Both the position numbers and the translations under genes were made by a program. Shown here one piece after another: positions 24,180-36,616 of a stretch of 64,000 nt of DNA (its first letter is position 1; the number at the start of each line of letters is the position of its first letter). Source of the stretch: Megalobrama amblycephala. Lineage: Eukaryota; Chordata; Actinopteri; Cypriniformes; Xenocyprididae. The stretch lies in contig NC_063066.1 of assembly GCF_018812025.1 (NCBI RefSeq), forward strand, positions 8,179,882-8,243,881, given 5' to 3'. The notes beneath the pieces were generated by a model that made no database searches, was not told where the DNA came from, and saw nothing but the letters and a program-made list of their open reading frames with translations.

Positions 24180-24630
24180 TTATACACTAACCGTTCAGAA
24201 ACGTCCAGTTTCATTCTAAAAGTTGTAACTTCTTTCTGAGTCACTCCATCAGTGTCCGACTCTGGTTTGAACAATGGAATTATAATTTACAATAATAGTA
24301 ATATAATATAATAATATGTGAACACCGTTACTGACAATCATCATTTTGGCTGCGTGAGATTCTCCAGCTTTGTTGTTGTTGAGCAACAGAAGCGTGAGAT
24401 ATTAAAGCTCCACCCTCTTCTGGAAAGGGGGCGGGGAGCAGCAGCTCATTTACATTTAAAGGGACACGCACAAAAATGGCGTGTTTTTGCTCACACCCAA
24501 ATAGGGGCAAATTTGACAAGCTATAATAAATGATCTGTGGGGTATTTTGAGCTGAAACTTCACAGACACATTCTGGAGACACCAGAGACATATTACATCT
24601 TGAAAAGGGGCATTATTGGTCTGCTTTAAA
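24180..24630. mobile_element. MITE related to the 61.9-kb element, inverted orientation
   Basis: The sequence from GTTCAGAAACGTCCAG to AAAAGGGGCATTATTGG is the reverse complement, with divergence, of 61896-62300. Shared landmarks are CTCACACCCAAATAGGGGCAA, GGGGTATTTTGAGCTGAAAC and the CTTCTGGAAAGGGGGCGGG block. Exact ends are uncertain. Confidence 0.65.
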
Positions 24631-25309
24631 GCAAAATCACACTCACAATTGTGCTTTTTTTTTTTTTTTACAAATATCAGCAGGGCTGTGATTACCTGAC
24701 TTGACTCTATTTTGTGTTTGGGGAATGATTATTAGGGTAGTGGTTTCATTTGCGGCTGACAGATTGATCCAAATATAATAGTGGCAAGGAGAAAGTACAG
24801 AAAGACAAACAAATGTAATTATTGGAATATTGTTAATAAAATACTGTTAGATTCGTTATCAGATTGTGGTATTCAGTGACCACCAGTATTGCTAGAAGAA
24901 CATGGCCTTACAGAGTGGGTTAGTTTCTCCTACAGTTTTTCGACTCTCTCCGAGGACAAGTTCTGTCAGCTGTGTCTTTTATCTTTTCTCTCTTTTAGGA
25001 CTTGTTCTTCTCGAGATATAGAGCATTTTCATGTATTTTTAATCAGAAGAGACTGATGTAATGTTTCCACATGGTAGTCTGGTACGTTGACAATTTAATA
25101 AATTCTGGGTGATGTTTTAGCTGTTGTTGTTTTTCATAGACTGTGAAAGTGACTCATCTTTTCACACCAAGTGTCAGGGACTCTTGTTAGGCAGTTTAAA
25201 TTAACAAATGACATTAACTTATAAAGCACTGAGTCTTATGAAGGATTTTGTACAAATAAGTTAAGAGACTAGTAGAAATATGACTTTGACATTATCTGAT
25301 GTATTTTTG

Positions 25310-25311
<2 letters not shown>

Positions 25312-25378
<67 letters not shown>
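25312..25378. repeat. (TA)n microsatellite hosting a Tc1 insertion
   Basis: About 66 bp of TA directly abut the left end of the Tc1 element. A further TATATATATATAT follows its right end at 26960, so the element landed within the TA tract. Confidence 0.95.
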
Positions 25379-25380
<2 letters not shown>

Positions 25381-26959
25381 AACCCGATTCCAAAAAAGTT
25401 TGGACACTGTACAAATTGTGAATAAAAATAGAATGCAATGATGTGGAAGTTTCAAATTTCAATATTTTATTCAGAATACAACCTAGATGACATATCAAAT
25501 GTTTAAACTGAGAAAATGTATCATTTTAAGGGAAAAATAAGTTGATTTTAAATTTCATGGCATCAACACATCTCAAAAAAGTTGGGACAAGGCCATGTTT
25601 ACCACTGTGTGGCATCCCCTCTTCTTTTTATATTTTTATAGTCTGCAAACATCTGGGGACTGGGGAGACAAGTTGCTCAAGTTTAGGAATAGGAATGTAT
25701 TCCCATTCTTGTCTAATACAGGCTTCTAGTTGCTCAACTGTCTTCGGTCTTCTTTGTCACATCTTCCTCTTTATGATGTGCCAAATGTTTTCTATGGGTG
25801 AAAGATCTGGACTGCAGGCTGGCCATTTCAGTACCCGGATCCTTCTTCTACGCAGCCATGATGTTGTAATTGATACAGTATGTGGTCTGGCATTGTCATG
25901 TTGGAAAATGCAAGGTTTTCCCTGAAAGAGACGACGTCTGGATGGGAGCATATGTTGTTCTAGAACTTGGATATACCTTTCAGCATTGATGGTGCCTTTC
26001 CAGATGTGTAAGCTGCCCATGCTACACGCACTCATGCAACCCCATACCATCAGAGATGCAGGCTTCTGAACTGAGCGCTGATAACAACTTGGGTTGTCCT
26101 TGTCCTCTTTAGACAAGGACAACCCAAGAACTTCAAATTTTGATTCGTCTGACCATAGAACAGTTTTCCACTTTGCCACAGTCCATTTTAAATGAGCTTT
26201 GGCCCAGAGAAAACGTCTGCGCTTCTGGATCATGTTTAGATAAGGCTTCTTTTTTGACCTATAGAGTTTTAGTCGGCAACGGCAAATGACATGGTGGATT
26301 GTGTTCACCGACAATGTTTTCTGGAAGTATTCCTGAGCCCATGTTGTGATTTCCATTACAGTAGCATTCCTGTATGTGATGCAGTGCCGTCTAAGCGCCC
26401 GGAGATCACGGGCATCCAGTATGGTTTTCCGGCCTTGTCCCTTACGCACAGAGATTGTTCCAGATTCTCTGAATCTTTGGATGATATTATGCACTGTAGA
26501 TGATGATAACTTCAAACTCTTTGCAATTTTTCTCTGAGAAACTCCTTTCTGATATTGCTCCACTATTTTTTGCCACAGCATTGGGGAATTGGTGATCCTC
26601 TGCCCATCTTGACTTCTGAGAGACACTGCCACTCTGAGAGGCTCTTTTTATACCCAATCATGTGGCTAATTGACCTAATAAGTTGCAAATTGGTCCTCCA
26701 GCTGTTCCTTATATGTATATTTAACTTTTCCAGCCTCTTATTGCTACCTGTCCCAACTTTTTTGGAATGTGTAGCTCTCATGAAATCCAAAATGAGGCAA
26801 TATTAGGCATGACATTTCAAAATGTCTCACTTTCAACATTTGATATGTTATCTATATTCTATTGTCAATAAAATGTAAGTTTATGAGATTTGTAAATTGT
26901 TGCATTCCTTTTTTATTCACAACTTGTACAGTGTCCCAACTTTTTTGGAATCGGGTTTG
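25379..26959 (-). mobile_element. Tc1/mariner transposon, nearly complete, decayed
   Basis: 1,581 bp with terminal inverted repeats CAAACCCGATTCCAAAAAAG and its complement. It is flanked by TA on both sides, as required for Tc1/mariner. It carries one transposase gene on the minus strand. Sub-terminal repeats (GGACACTGTACAA...GTGAATAAAAA and partner) extend the match. The opposing ends are still highly alike, suggesting a fairly recent insertion. Confidence 0.95.
25628..26632 (-). pseudogene. Tc1-like DD34E transposase, premature stop and internal rearrangement
   Basis: The intact frame from ATG 26632 runs 291 codons. It has an N-terminal paired-like helix-turn-helix ([19 protein letters not shown]), a second HTH region with [10 protein letters not shown], and the catalytic triad. 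The triad is Asp in LWSDESKF, Asp in [10 protein letters not shown], and Glu in [11 protein letters not shown] 34 residues later, giving DD34E. A TGA at 25757-25759 stops it. Reading on in the same frame gives 42 more codons (TVEQLEACIRQEWE type C-terminus) to a TAA at 25628, about 334 codons in all, which is normal for Tc1. The TGA is one C-to-T change from CGA (Arg), consistent with CpG decay. Between the first two Asp residues the usual segment is replaced by a perfect 17-bp inverted repeat (26088-26128), so the catalytic core is probably damaged. Confidence 0.88.
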
Positions 26960-26961
26960 TA

Positions 26962-28021
26962 TATATATATATATTCTGAGTACACCAGTGACAATCATTC
27001 ATCAGCCTTCAAATAATTCAGTGATATAATTATCGCATATTTTAATATGTAATCATACTCATTAAAAAATGTTGCACCATGGATATATCATGGCTAAATC
27101 TGTTTATTTTTCATATGAGTTACTTCACATTGCTAATTTGATTGTGTAAAAAGCCAACATTTCTCAATTCATCCTTGACACGAAACACAATATATTATGA
27201 TAAAATGACCAATGACCTTTCACCGATGACAGGTATATGCAAAAGATTTTGTCAGTCCAGCGGAAGCGATTTTGCATGACCATATAACCATGGAGGCCTT
27301 TCATCTGAGGTGAAGGAGCAGAATAAATAATGTTGAACACACACCATCTGTCTCTCATGAACGTGCTACACTCCTTCCAAACTATAAATTTAATAAAGAA
27401 AAGTTTCCAAGAACTTACATTTACTGTACGCATCTGCCATTATATATAATATATGCTAGTATTTTTTTGCCCACAGACAGTGACTCACCAATGATTCATT
27501 CAATTCATTGCATGCTCCATTTCCACTACGCATTGTATTTTTTCAAAAGGTGATTTTATGCACTTTTTGTGTATGTTATTTCTTTCCATCATCTGCAGAG
27601 GAAGCTCTAAGGTGGCAGAAAAAAATTGTAGCCCTGATTAGAAGCCGTTTTGAAAAGAAGCCTCTAATTGAACTCTGAGGCATAACTGCACAAATGCAAA
27701 ATGAACAAATAACTAATCATCAGAATTCAGCTATATTTCCTAATGATGCATCAAGATGTTGATTTGAGAGTTCTAAAGGCAGGGGAAGGGAACTGTCTTC
27801 ACACCATCTGTTAGGGAGTCGTTGTTATTTTTTTTAGTGTGTGTGATCATCATTGCAAAGAGCTGCTTGATAGCCGCATGATATTTTTATTTGTTTATGA
27901 ATCACTGGTCACCTGGTATTAACGTGATAATCTATTCTAGAGGAATTAACCATGCATTAATCACTTCCTCTTGGGATGGACAATGACACTGGTCATGATG
28001 TTCGGGATCTGTGAACGATCA
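26962..28021. other. Intergenic, no gene seen
   Basis: No coding exon or transposon end is recognisable here. Short frames at 27164-27433 have no motif. Confidence 0.6.
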
Positions 28022-28024
28022 TAA

Positions 28025-28493
28025 AGGCTGATTTATACTTTTGCGTCGGACCTGAGCCGTAGTAGGCTATGCGTCTGTTTTCATTTATACTTCTGCGTCA
28101 TTGGCAAGTAGTGTCCACGGTCATGTTGAGAATCAAGGCAAAAGCAGAAGAAGAAGCAGCTTGTCATGTACATTGTCAGAGCTTACAAATAGAAGCAGCA
28201 AATAGGTAACGACTTTTGCTGCAGTATGACTGCATGTGTCCCCTGAAACAGAGCATTTTTTCATTCCTATGGAAGTTGAAAACGCTTGCTCTTCTCCGAT
28301 TGCTTCGCGCCAGTTTTTAACCTGAGGGAGGGGTTCTAGCAGACCAATTACAGCGCTTGAGGTCCGCGTAGAATTGACGCGTTGTTACATTTTTGAATAG
28401 GTGCAGGTCAGGCTACGTCATAGGCTACGCGTGCTACACACAGCCTACACTGTAGCTACGCCGTACCCCCGACGCAGAAGTATAAATCAGCCT
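28025..28493. mobile_element. MITE with AGGCTGATTTATAC termini and TAA duplication
   Basis: 469 bp. The left end AGGCTGATTTATACTTTTGC pairs with the right end GCAGAAGTATAAATCAGCCT. It is flanked by TAA at 28022-28024 and 28494-28496. A 3-bp TAA/TTA duplication fits PIF/Harbinger. The interior includes CGTC/GACG-rich blocks typical of this fish family, and there is no coding capacity. Confidence 0.85.
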
Positions 28494-28681
28494 TAATTTG
28501 TGTATAATCCTGAGTTTATCCTGATGGAAATATTTTTGTGGACCATAAACTATTTATTTGGAATTCTAACCCCATAGGATTTGACGGGACTAACATCTTC
28601 TTGTTGATTACAGAAGAACAGTTAGTCTGTACTGTAGGAGTGTGTATTTTTTTGCAGAAGGTTGAGTGCATCACATGTGAC

Positions 28682-30355
28682 CAGGGCTTGATATCAACTT
28701 TTTTGCTCACCAGCCACTGTGGCTAGTGGTTTTCCAAAGTTACTAGCCACTCAGCATTTTCACTGGCCACAATTTTGATGTTGGTAAATTACATTTTACA
28801 TTATTAAAGTTGACTTTGTTATGCTTAAATTACTTTTGACTTTATTTTGAGTCATTTTACTTGATTTAGAAGATTTAAAACCCTTTAAAAACTTTTAAAT
28901 GCAGATTGACCACCCAAATCAAGACTACATTGTATATCAGCTGGTATGTACAAGTGGGCAAGAGGTGGACAATATGAGCATGGGCTAATATGAGAAATTG
29001 TGTAAGTTATTTGTGTAGGCTATATAAAAGAACAAAGAAGCAAATTACAAAAACAATAGTAAATTAAAAATAATCTTTTTTCAGATACACTAGGTTTATT
29101 TAACATATAGCCTACATTTATTTAACATCTTTTGTTGTCTGATTAACATTAATGACAGACAGGTAGGCCTACTTAATTGGGCTGCTGAATGCATGGACGT
29201 AACTGACGCATATTCAGTTATTACCCACCTGTATACGTCCACTTAAGCCATAACCGACTGTATTCACGTTAGATACTACACACGATGGACATTTAGACAT
29301 CTGTGTGCACGTGTATTTGACAATAGAGGGTATGCATCGACATCACTTTCCCGCCGAAAACGCGCTCCCTCAGCTGGACTGAGTGGCAAAAGAACGTGCT
29401 GCGTGACTGGATTTAACAGGGGAAACTGCGAAAACGCGAGTAAAACTAACGAATTACACTAAAGGTTGGAATTAAATGTGTTCCTTACAACTTGTCAAAT
29501 AAACCTAATCCATGGATATTGACATGCAGCCTGGAGTTGTTTTATATATTTTATATAACGACAATATCGGTAGGTTTAAATCCGCGTAATCACTTATATC
29601 AATGTTATATCGTCATATTGTTCAGCCCTAAAACATATATAGTTTTATAGTATAGTTTTTGTCAGTGTTGTTTATTTAAAAACACCCAATTATGCAGAAT
29701 GAGTTATCCATTTGCTTTTTTCCCTGTTGCTTTCTGCAGTTTTTAAATATATACCTCAGGGTTTGTGTCAAAGCTATTTGTACAGTCAGTCACAAAGCTC
29801 TTTCACGTTTTGGATGTGTTTTGTGTGTTTTTCGCAACATTCAGCGCCGCGCTGCGCCGCGACACGTCTTTCAAATTCGAACGCATTGTTTTATATTTTT
29901 TTCTGAGTCGTAGCTGGGCGCCGCAGACAGGCGCCGAATGTCGCCGCCGGTGTGCGTATAGCCTACTCATAGTTCTAAAATAATGCGTTCGAATTTTAAA
30001 GACATGGCGAGGCGCTGAGCTTCGCGTCCGGTGTGCGAGCCCCTTCAGTCTTTTGCCACTCAGTGGCCGTGAACGTAGTCGTAACGGTCGACAGTGACGT
30101 CACGTGCATACCCTCTATTCAGTCGGTGCGAGGAGAACTGTTCGCGCGCGCGACAGAGAGCGAGAGCGCTTCTGTTCACTAACTGCACGTAAATAACGAA
30201 CTGTGTGATTGGATTGTAATTTTGTGCTACGACGATCATTTGGCTGTAAACTGAAATTATATTCAACCCGCGAAAAAGTGGCTAGTGGGAGTGGCTGTTT
30301 TACCCGCCACAGCTGAAATCTACCCGCAGTTGGCGGGTGTTAATGTCAAGCCCTG
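28682..30355. mobile_element. hAT-type non-autonomous element with exact 8-bp target duplication
   Basis: 1,674 bp. The left end CAGGGCTTGATATCAAC and right end GTTAATGTCAAGCCCTG are inverted. CATGTGAC is duplicated precisely at 28674-28681 and 30356-30363, a hAT hallmark together with the CAG start. Sub-terminal copies of ACTAGCCAC occur near both ends. A further inverted pair, AATAGAGGGTATGCA (about 29323) and TGCATACCCTCTATT (about 30106), marks an element nested inside. No transposase frame is seen. Confidence 0.93.
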
Positions 30356-30363
30356 CATGTGAC

Positions 30364-31028
30364 ATATCTTTTAATTATTTTTTAATATAATTTTAATTTT
30401 TATAATAACCTTATTTAAATATACTTAAAATGAGTTTACAGAAGTGGCTGCACATAATAAACCCATGTAACTGAGCAAAGAAATCTGACACGGGTAGCCT
30501 ATTAAAATGGTACGTTTCCGAGAATTGGATCTTTTTATATTTTATAATTTTGTAAAAAACACTTAAGTCAAAAACACATGAGGAGACCCGTTGAGATACT
30601 CGCATTCGGATGCGATTAGATTTCTCGGAAGACCATTGAGTAATTTGCTCTGGAATTTTTACAGAGGTTGTGTTAAAAACATGGATTCAGATTCAGACAG
30701 ATTAAAATCTCAAGCAGGCCTATATCTGTCAAAACACAAATTTCTCTAACCTCTTCCAGGAAAACTAGTCAAATGGGGCTTTAGCACGCTCTTTAGTAAT
30801 TACACTTTTAAGAACACACAAGAGGATCCGTTTACATTTGGATATTCTGCACATTCCTTCCTTACCTATAGGGAACTTCACCTCTGTGTCTGAATTAATG
30901 AAGTCCAGGGTTATATTGGCACACTGACATAATCTGTAGTCACATAATGTAGAATAAAGCCAGAAACAATTACATGCATGGATGACTCATAATGCGTTTA
31001 TAATTCAAAATAATTTCATTACTCCCCT

Positions 31029-31061
<33 letters not shown>

Positions 31062-32295
31062 TGATTTCACACTTCATTGTGCGGTATTAAATGATAACAA
31101 TGGCACACATTAAATCCAATGTCTTTCTTCTCTCAATGTAACTATTATCATTATTAATATTAGCCAATTACTACATTGCCTCTGTTTTCTAATTTATAAC
31201 AGCAGAGCTATTAATGGCCGTGCCAGCTGTTCTGTTATTTCACTGAAATCTGAAACTAATCCATTTTCCTCATAATGTCTTTTGTCACCTGTCTGCTAAT
31301 TAGGAAGGCCATTATTCATTACCATGCAAAACCACGTGCGCTTTCACCAAAGTAGTAAGGCTTTTTTATTTCTCCCCCCTCCATTCCACATTTAGAGGTT
31401 CTCCTCTGGAACCTTTCAGGAGTTATTGCCCCTTGAAATACAATAAACCTAAATACCCCTGCTAACTTTAGTACCTGTCTGTGGAATCTCCAGACAATGA
31501 CGGATGAAAGCTTCCCTATCAGAACAACTGAAGGAGCTTCCTGAGGTGCGCTTTCCACCCTGCACTGATAGACACTTTCATTAAGTCTCTGTCCATACAT
31601 CTTTTGTCACTGGAAGACAGTGACAAAGAACCAAACTGATACAATATTCTCCTTTCTATTTCTGTGCCAGGCACTGAAACAACATATTGTACGTAGCCAC
31701 TCATTAAGCAACCGACTAAATAATATACCGTGTCTCAAAATAGCTAAAGATTAATGAATATAATATTAGTATTACTTTCATCACATCTGATGCTTATGAG
31801 TATTGAAGTAATCACTGTTTTGATGCATTGAGATTCATTAAATGTTCTGGCTTATTTTGTGTTGAAGAGGCTTCAGTTTAATCATTGTTCCTGTGTGCAC
31901 GGCCAGCAGTCAGGACCAAGGACGCTGATAAGGTTAATAACAAACTTGATGTGCTATTAGTGTCGTGTTTTCTGGCAGAGTCTAATGGAAAATGAGTAGC
32001 TTAATTTATCCGAAATCATGTTGGTAATTAGCTTCTTCATGACTAGGAATATCTGTAATGCAATATGTTCATAATGTTCGATTGTGCAGCTCTCTGTTGC
32101 AATTAATGTGTTTGGTAGAAGTGCATCACTCACAGAACTAAGACAGAAGCAATTACAACATGACAAGTTGAGATTCATTTGTGAAATTTTCCTGTTTTTT
32201 ATACTCAGCAAGCTTTGTTTTATTGTTATTGTTCCTTTTTTCTTTCCTTTTGGAGATTTTTTTTTCACCTTTTCTCTTGATTTTCTTTCTTTTTA
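30364..32295. other. Intergenic, no gene seen
   Basis: No coding exon is supported here. A poly-T run lies at about 31029-31058. The interval 31200-31320 is rich in homeodomain-like TAATTA/ATTAATG cores and is raised as a possible conserved non-coding element in the findings. Confidence 0.5.
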
Positions 32296-34460
32296 GGACC
32301 CGAGCACTGGTGGTGCGAGGTGGTGTGAGGACCTTATTGTAATTCTTTGGTCAATTATTCTTCTTCTCCGAAATAAATCACATTTTCGAGGGCATAAACA
32401 TGCTCGAAAACTCGAAACTTTGCACATGCATCAGGAGTGGTGAAAAATTACGTATGATATGGGTTTCAGAATTAGGTGTCGCAAAATGGCTCGATGGCGC
32501 CACCTACAAAATTTCAATAGAGTGCCTCAGGGATGACGCATTTTTGTAGGCGAAACCCGGAAGCGAGTTAGCATTTTAGGACTTCCGGTTCCAACGCCGT
32601 AAAGTCTATGGGTTTTTTGAATGGGTTTTTGCTAAATCGCCTGAAATAAGGTCTGTGGTTAACAAAGCCTCTAAATACTTTCACGTTTTGAACTAAGACA
32701 TAAAACACACCAGTTATAACCCACTTGTGATTTTTTAAACTTTTACTGTGTCTTAAAATCGCCGGTTGCTAACAAATTGCTAAAAGGGACTACTTCCTTT
32801 GGCGGGGACTTTAGACGTCATCATTAAAAATGGGACATTTGGACAGCATTTCTCATGAAAAAGTGGAAAAGTATTCATAACAGCACAGATCATAATCAGT
32901 GAACATGTTTTTAAATAAAGTTGTTTTCTAAATAAAGTTTGAGGAAGCTTGGTGGTGACGTCGTTGATCCGCGACCATGGTGTGCTGTAGTCCGTTTATA
33001 GCCTACTTCTAGCCTTTTATATCTGACGACTTTATTTAGGCTTCAAAATGTATAAATGTTGTGTTAACTTGTAAAGATTATCTTGATAGACAAAACGTGT
33101 AAGTGTCATAACCCTTTGTTAAACACAGAGCTTTTTTTCTGCGATTTTCCAAAAGTCTATGGGAACAATGCATAGGCTTTCACCCGTGCGGCGCTAACTT
33201 CCGGGTTGGCCTACAAAATCGCGTCATCCCTGGGGCACTCTATTAAGCGCCCTTCGTGCTATGTTTCATGTACAAGTATGAAATTTGGTAGACAGATGTA
33301 ACAACCCAATACCTACAAAATCTGAAAACCCATCAGGAAGTCAGATATTATGACTTTTCTCTGCAAAATTTGGGCAGTTTTTGCCATTTCCAGACATTGT
33401 ACTTTAACAAACTCCTCGTAGAGCTTTAATCAGATCAACATCATATTTGGTCAGTCTAATCTAAAGGCCTTTGCGACGTTAAATTGCGAAGATCTAGAGT
33501 TTTCGCTAAAGGGCGTGTCTGTGGCGGCCTGACAAAGCCATGAAACAGAAAGTTGTTGTAACTCGGGCTGGCATACAATGTCCGATCTGGGGTGCGTTTC
33601 CCAAAAGCATCGTTAGCTAACTAATATCGCAAGTTCCGTCGTTACTTACATAGTTCAACGATTTGGTGTTTCCCGAAAGCATCGTTCAAACGAACATTCG
33701 CAAACTGCATTGCAAACTTGTGTGGTTGGAACGACAACTCTCGAGCTGTGGTTAGAAGCATAGTTTCCTGTTTTTATGACATGTGGACTTAATAAATCCT
33801 TATCTTGAGCAAAATAAGCAAGCTGACATTAAGTATAATGTATATCTTTTATTTAGAATATATACAAATGTCATTTATATATTTTAGTTTGTCAAGAGAT
33901 TTAAAGTACTGTTTTCGGAGAGTGTGCATGTGCGTACGTGCTCTAGTGTGTCAGAACAAGCATTTTATTTAATCTGGAAATAAAGCAAAATAAATGAGCA
34001 AAATGAGAATTAGTCCTCTAATGCCATATCCGAAATTTATAGCAAAAATTCTGGCATTAATTCGATCTCAAATGGATTCATTTAAAGAAGTTATTACTCA
34101 CCACCTGGGTGACGTCATTCACCAGCGTGGTTGAACGACAGGTTTGCATGCCATGTTAAATTGCAAAGATCTAGAGTTTTCGCTGAAGGGCATGTCCATG
34201 GTGGCCTGACAAAGTTTAATGTTTTGCCTCAAAACAGGAAATTGTTGTAACTCAGGCATACAATGTCCAATCTGCCCCAAACTTCACATTTTGATAGAAG
34301 TCCTGGCATGAAAACATCTTCATGGCAATATTCAGTAATAGTCAAAGCGACATCAAATTGACATTTTTCTCCTATATTTGTCGCCCACTGCTTCCTAAGG
34401 GCATCGGGTGGTGGTGGCCTCATGTGCAAGGGCCCTTTCAATGCTGCTTGCAGCTTTAAT
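32296..34460. mobile_element. Dispersed fish repeat of unassigned class, with at least two nested elements
   Basis: Starts GGACCCGAGCACTGGTGGTG and ends GCTGCTTGCAGCTTTAAT. These are boundaries I recognise from dispersed teleost repeats, though not a superfamily. I find no terminal inverted repeats. Repeated text such as AAAGATCTAGAGTTTTCGCT (about 33486 and 34164) shows that one segment has been split. An insert starting GGGGTGCGTTTCCCAAAAGC (about 33590) occupies the gap to about 34140. Confidence 0.6.
32516..33244. mobile_element. Nested MITE with AATAGAGTGCC termini
   Basis: 729 bp. The left end AATAGAGTGCCTCAGGGATG is mirrored by the right end CATCCCTGGGGCACTCTATT, and the inverted match continues into GACGC...TTTTGTAGGC. 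It lies inside the larger repeat at 32296-34460. No coding capacity and no unambiguous target duplication. Confidence 0.78.
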
Positions 34461-35325
34461 TTTCTTTTCTTTCTTTCTTAACCCAAAGTAGCCTTTCTTC
34501 AAAGAAAAAAATATGTAACAAGTCTTATTCTGATTGAATAGTGTCTAATATTAATAATGGCTCAGGTGCAGACTTTCACTAAAGCATCATATTCATGCAG
34601 TTTGAAATTAAAGAAATCGAAATTAACTTCCTTAATACATGTTTCTGGTCTCATGATGATGCATCTGTACATGTTATTCTGGTTAAAATGTCTTTGAAAT
34701 ATTTAATCACAATGTAACTTGCTCTGAAGTCTCTTTGAAATGACTTTCATTATTATCAACCCCTTCCCTCCAACCATTATTCATGTAAAGATCATAATTT
34801 ATTTCTGATGAGTAAAAACAAGTTCCAATTGTATATGTATTAATGTATATGTGTATTTATAATAAAACACATTTAAAATCATTCAACATAGAGCAGCCAC
34901 AACAAAGAAACAATCCATCACTGGAAAATCGAAACCACATCCTTTATTCTCATAGTCTTTTTGCAAGATCACCTAAACTGATGGAGCAGATTTTGAATTA
35001 AACAGAGGGCGTGAAAGGTCCACTTTTTAATACATAAATATTTCCTCTTTATCTGCATAAGAATATTGGCGACAGTGCATTATTTAAATTATGGCAATAT
35101 GTAAGCTGAGCTTTATAAAGTTTAAAAGTAAACAGCAAATACTTTCTCCATTAAATTCTCAAAACTAATTAGAGCAATGTATTTTCTCTTTATTATTATT
35201 ATTTATTTATTTTTAAATAATAATATATAGATACATAAAGTTTAGAAAAAAAGATTGTGCCCTTTTAATACTAAAAAGAAGTTTATATGATTTTTAAAAA
35301 CGAATTAATGTTCTCACAGTTTGTC
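34461..35325. other. Intergenic, AT-rich, no feature seen
   Basis: No gene or recognisable repeat. Confidence 0.6.
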
Positions 35326-35835
35326 AAGTCACCTTTATTTATATAGTGCTTTAAACAATACAGTTTAGCTGCGTCCGAAATCGTGTACTGTTGAGTAGAT
35401 ACAAAATTTGAATTTAAATTTACTTCACGTACTACATCCGCCATGTTCATCGTATGTGCACTTCAGAATCTCACCGGAAATAGTAAGTCGTCCGGGTAAA
35501 CCTGTTTTTCAAATACTATGAATTCGGACATATTCTGTTTGTATGTTTTTCACGTACTATAAGTAGGCTATTTGATTTCGGATTCAGCTATTGTTTCAAA
35601 GCAGCTTCGCAGTAATAAACAGGAAATGTGAACATCAAATATAAGACAAATTCAAAGCAGCTCTACAGAAGACACTAGTGTCATTATTTAGCTCAATTCA
35701 GTTCAGTGCTGATTCACTTCAATAGCAGTGTCAATGTTGCAAAATTGATCAATCAGCTATAAAGCAGCTCTGCAGAAAACAGTGGTGATCATCCAGCTCA
35801 ATTCAGTTCAATGTCAATTAAAATATTCTCTTGTT
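35326..35835. repeat. Dispersed retroelement-like tail segments, minus orientation possible
   Basis: CAAGTCACCTTTATTTATATAGTGCTTTAAACAATACAG and the later repeated GCAGCTCTACAGAAGACACTAG / GCAGCTCTGCAGAAAACAG phrases are typical 3'-tail sequence of abundant fish retroelements. An unrelated insert with GCGTCCGAAATCG...GATTTCGGATTCAGC ends (about 35371-35590) splits it. No coding region. Confidence 0.5.
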
Positions 35836-36616
35836 TTGTAATAATAATAATAATAGCTAATAAATAAATCAGTGCATTAAATATGGTTTCGACCATGTGA
35901 AGGTAAAACATCACTATCACATGTTGCGCTGCTGAGTCTGTGAGAGCCACCATTTAGAAAAGGGGATGCTATTGCTTCAACTCTAGTTTTGCTCAAAGGT
36001 TAAGTCTTGCTACTCTCAGAGAGAAAAGTTTCCTATAGCTTGATAACAGTTCCCTGGCAGCTCTCTAGTGGCATTACACAGTGTCTACACATCACCCACC
36101 ACGCTACAGCCCTGTTCTTTTTGTGTTAATGGTGCCAAACAGATGACAGAAGTGTCACATTTCACATCACTTCCTTTCTCTCAGAGATGCTCTTGATAGA
36201 GGCAAAAAAGAGTCTGTCAACCTGAGAGTGTGATATTTGACAGATGCTTACAGTGGCTTGGATCACTACACTCTAAAAAATAAAACATTGGTTCAACAAC
36301 AACAACAAAAAAAAATATGTTAACGTTTTCCACTAGAATTTTTAACTTAAGCCAATTGGGAGAATTACATTAATTCAAAGCAATATTTTGAGTTGATCCA
36401 ACATAATGTTTTAAGTAAGGTGAAGATGTTTTTTTTGCCACAATAAAAACACATTTCTAAGTAACATGAACTTAATAATTGTCAACATGAATGCAACTAT
36501 TTAAGTTGAACCAACATAATGTTTTAAGTAAGGTGAAGACGTTTTTTTGCCACAATAAAAACACATTTCTAAGTAAAATGAACTTAATAATTGTCAACAT
36601 GAATGCAACTACTTAA

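Noticed and set aside
25542..25925. A 127-codon plus-strand frame inside the Tc1 element
   Set aside because: Antisense of the transposase C-terminal region. It has no motif of its own.
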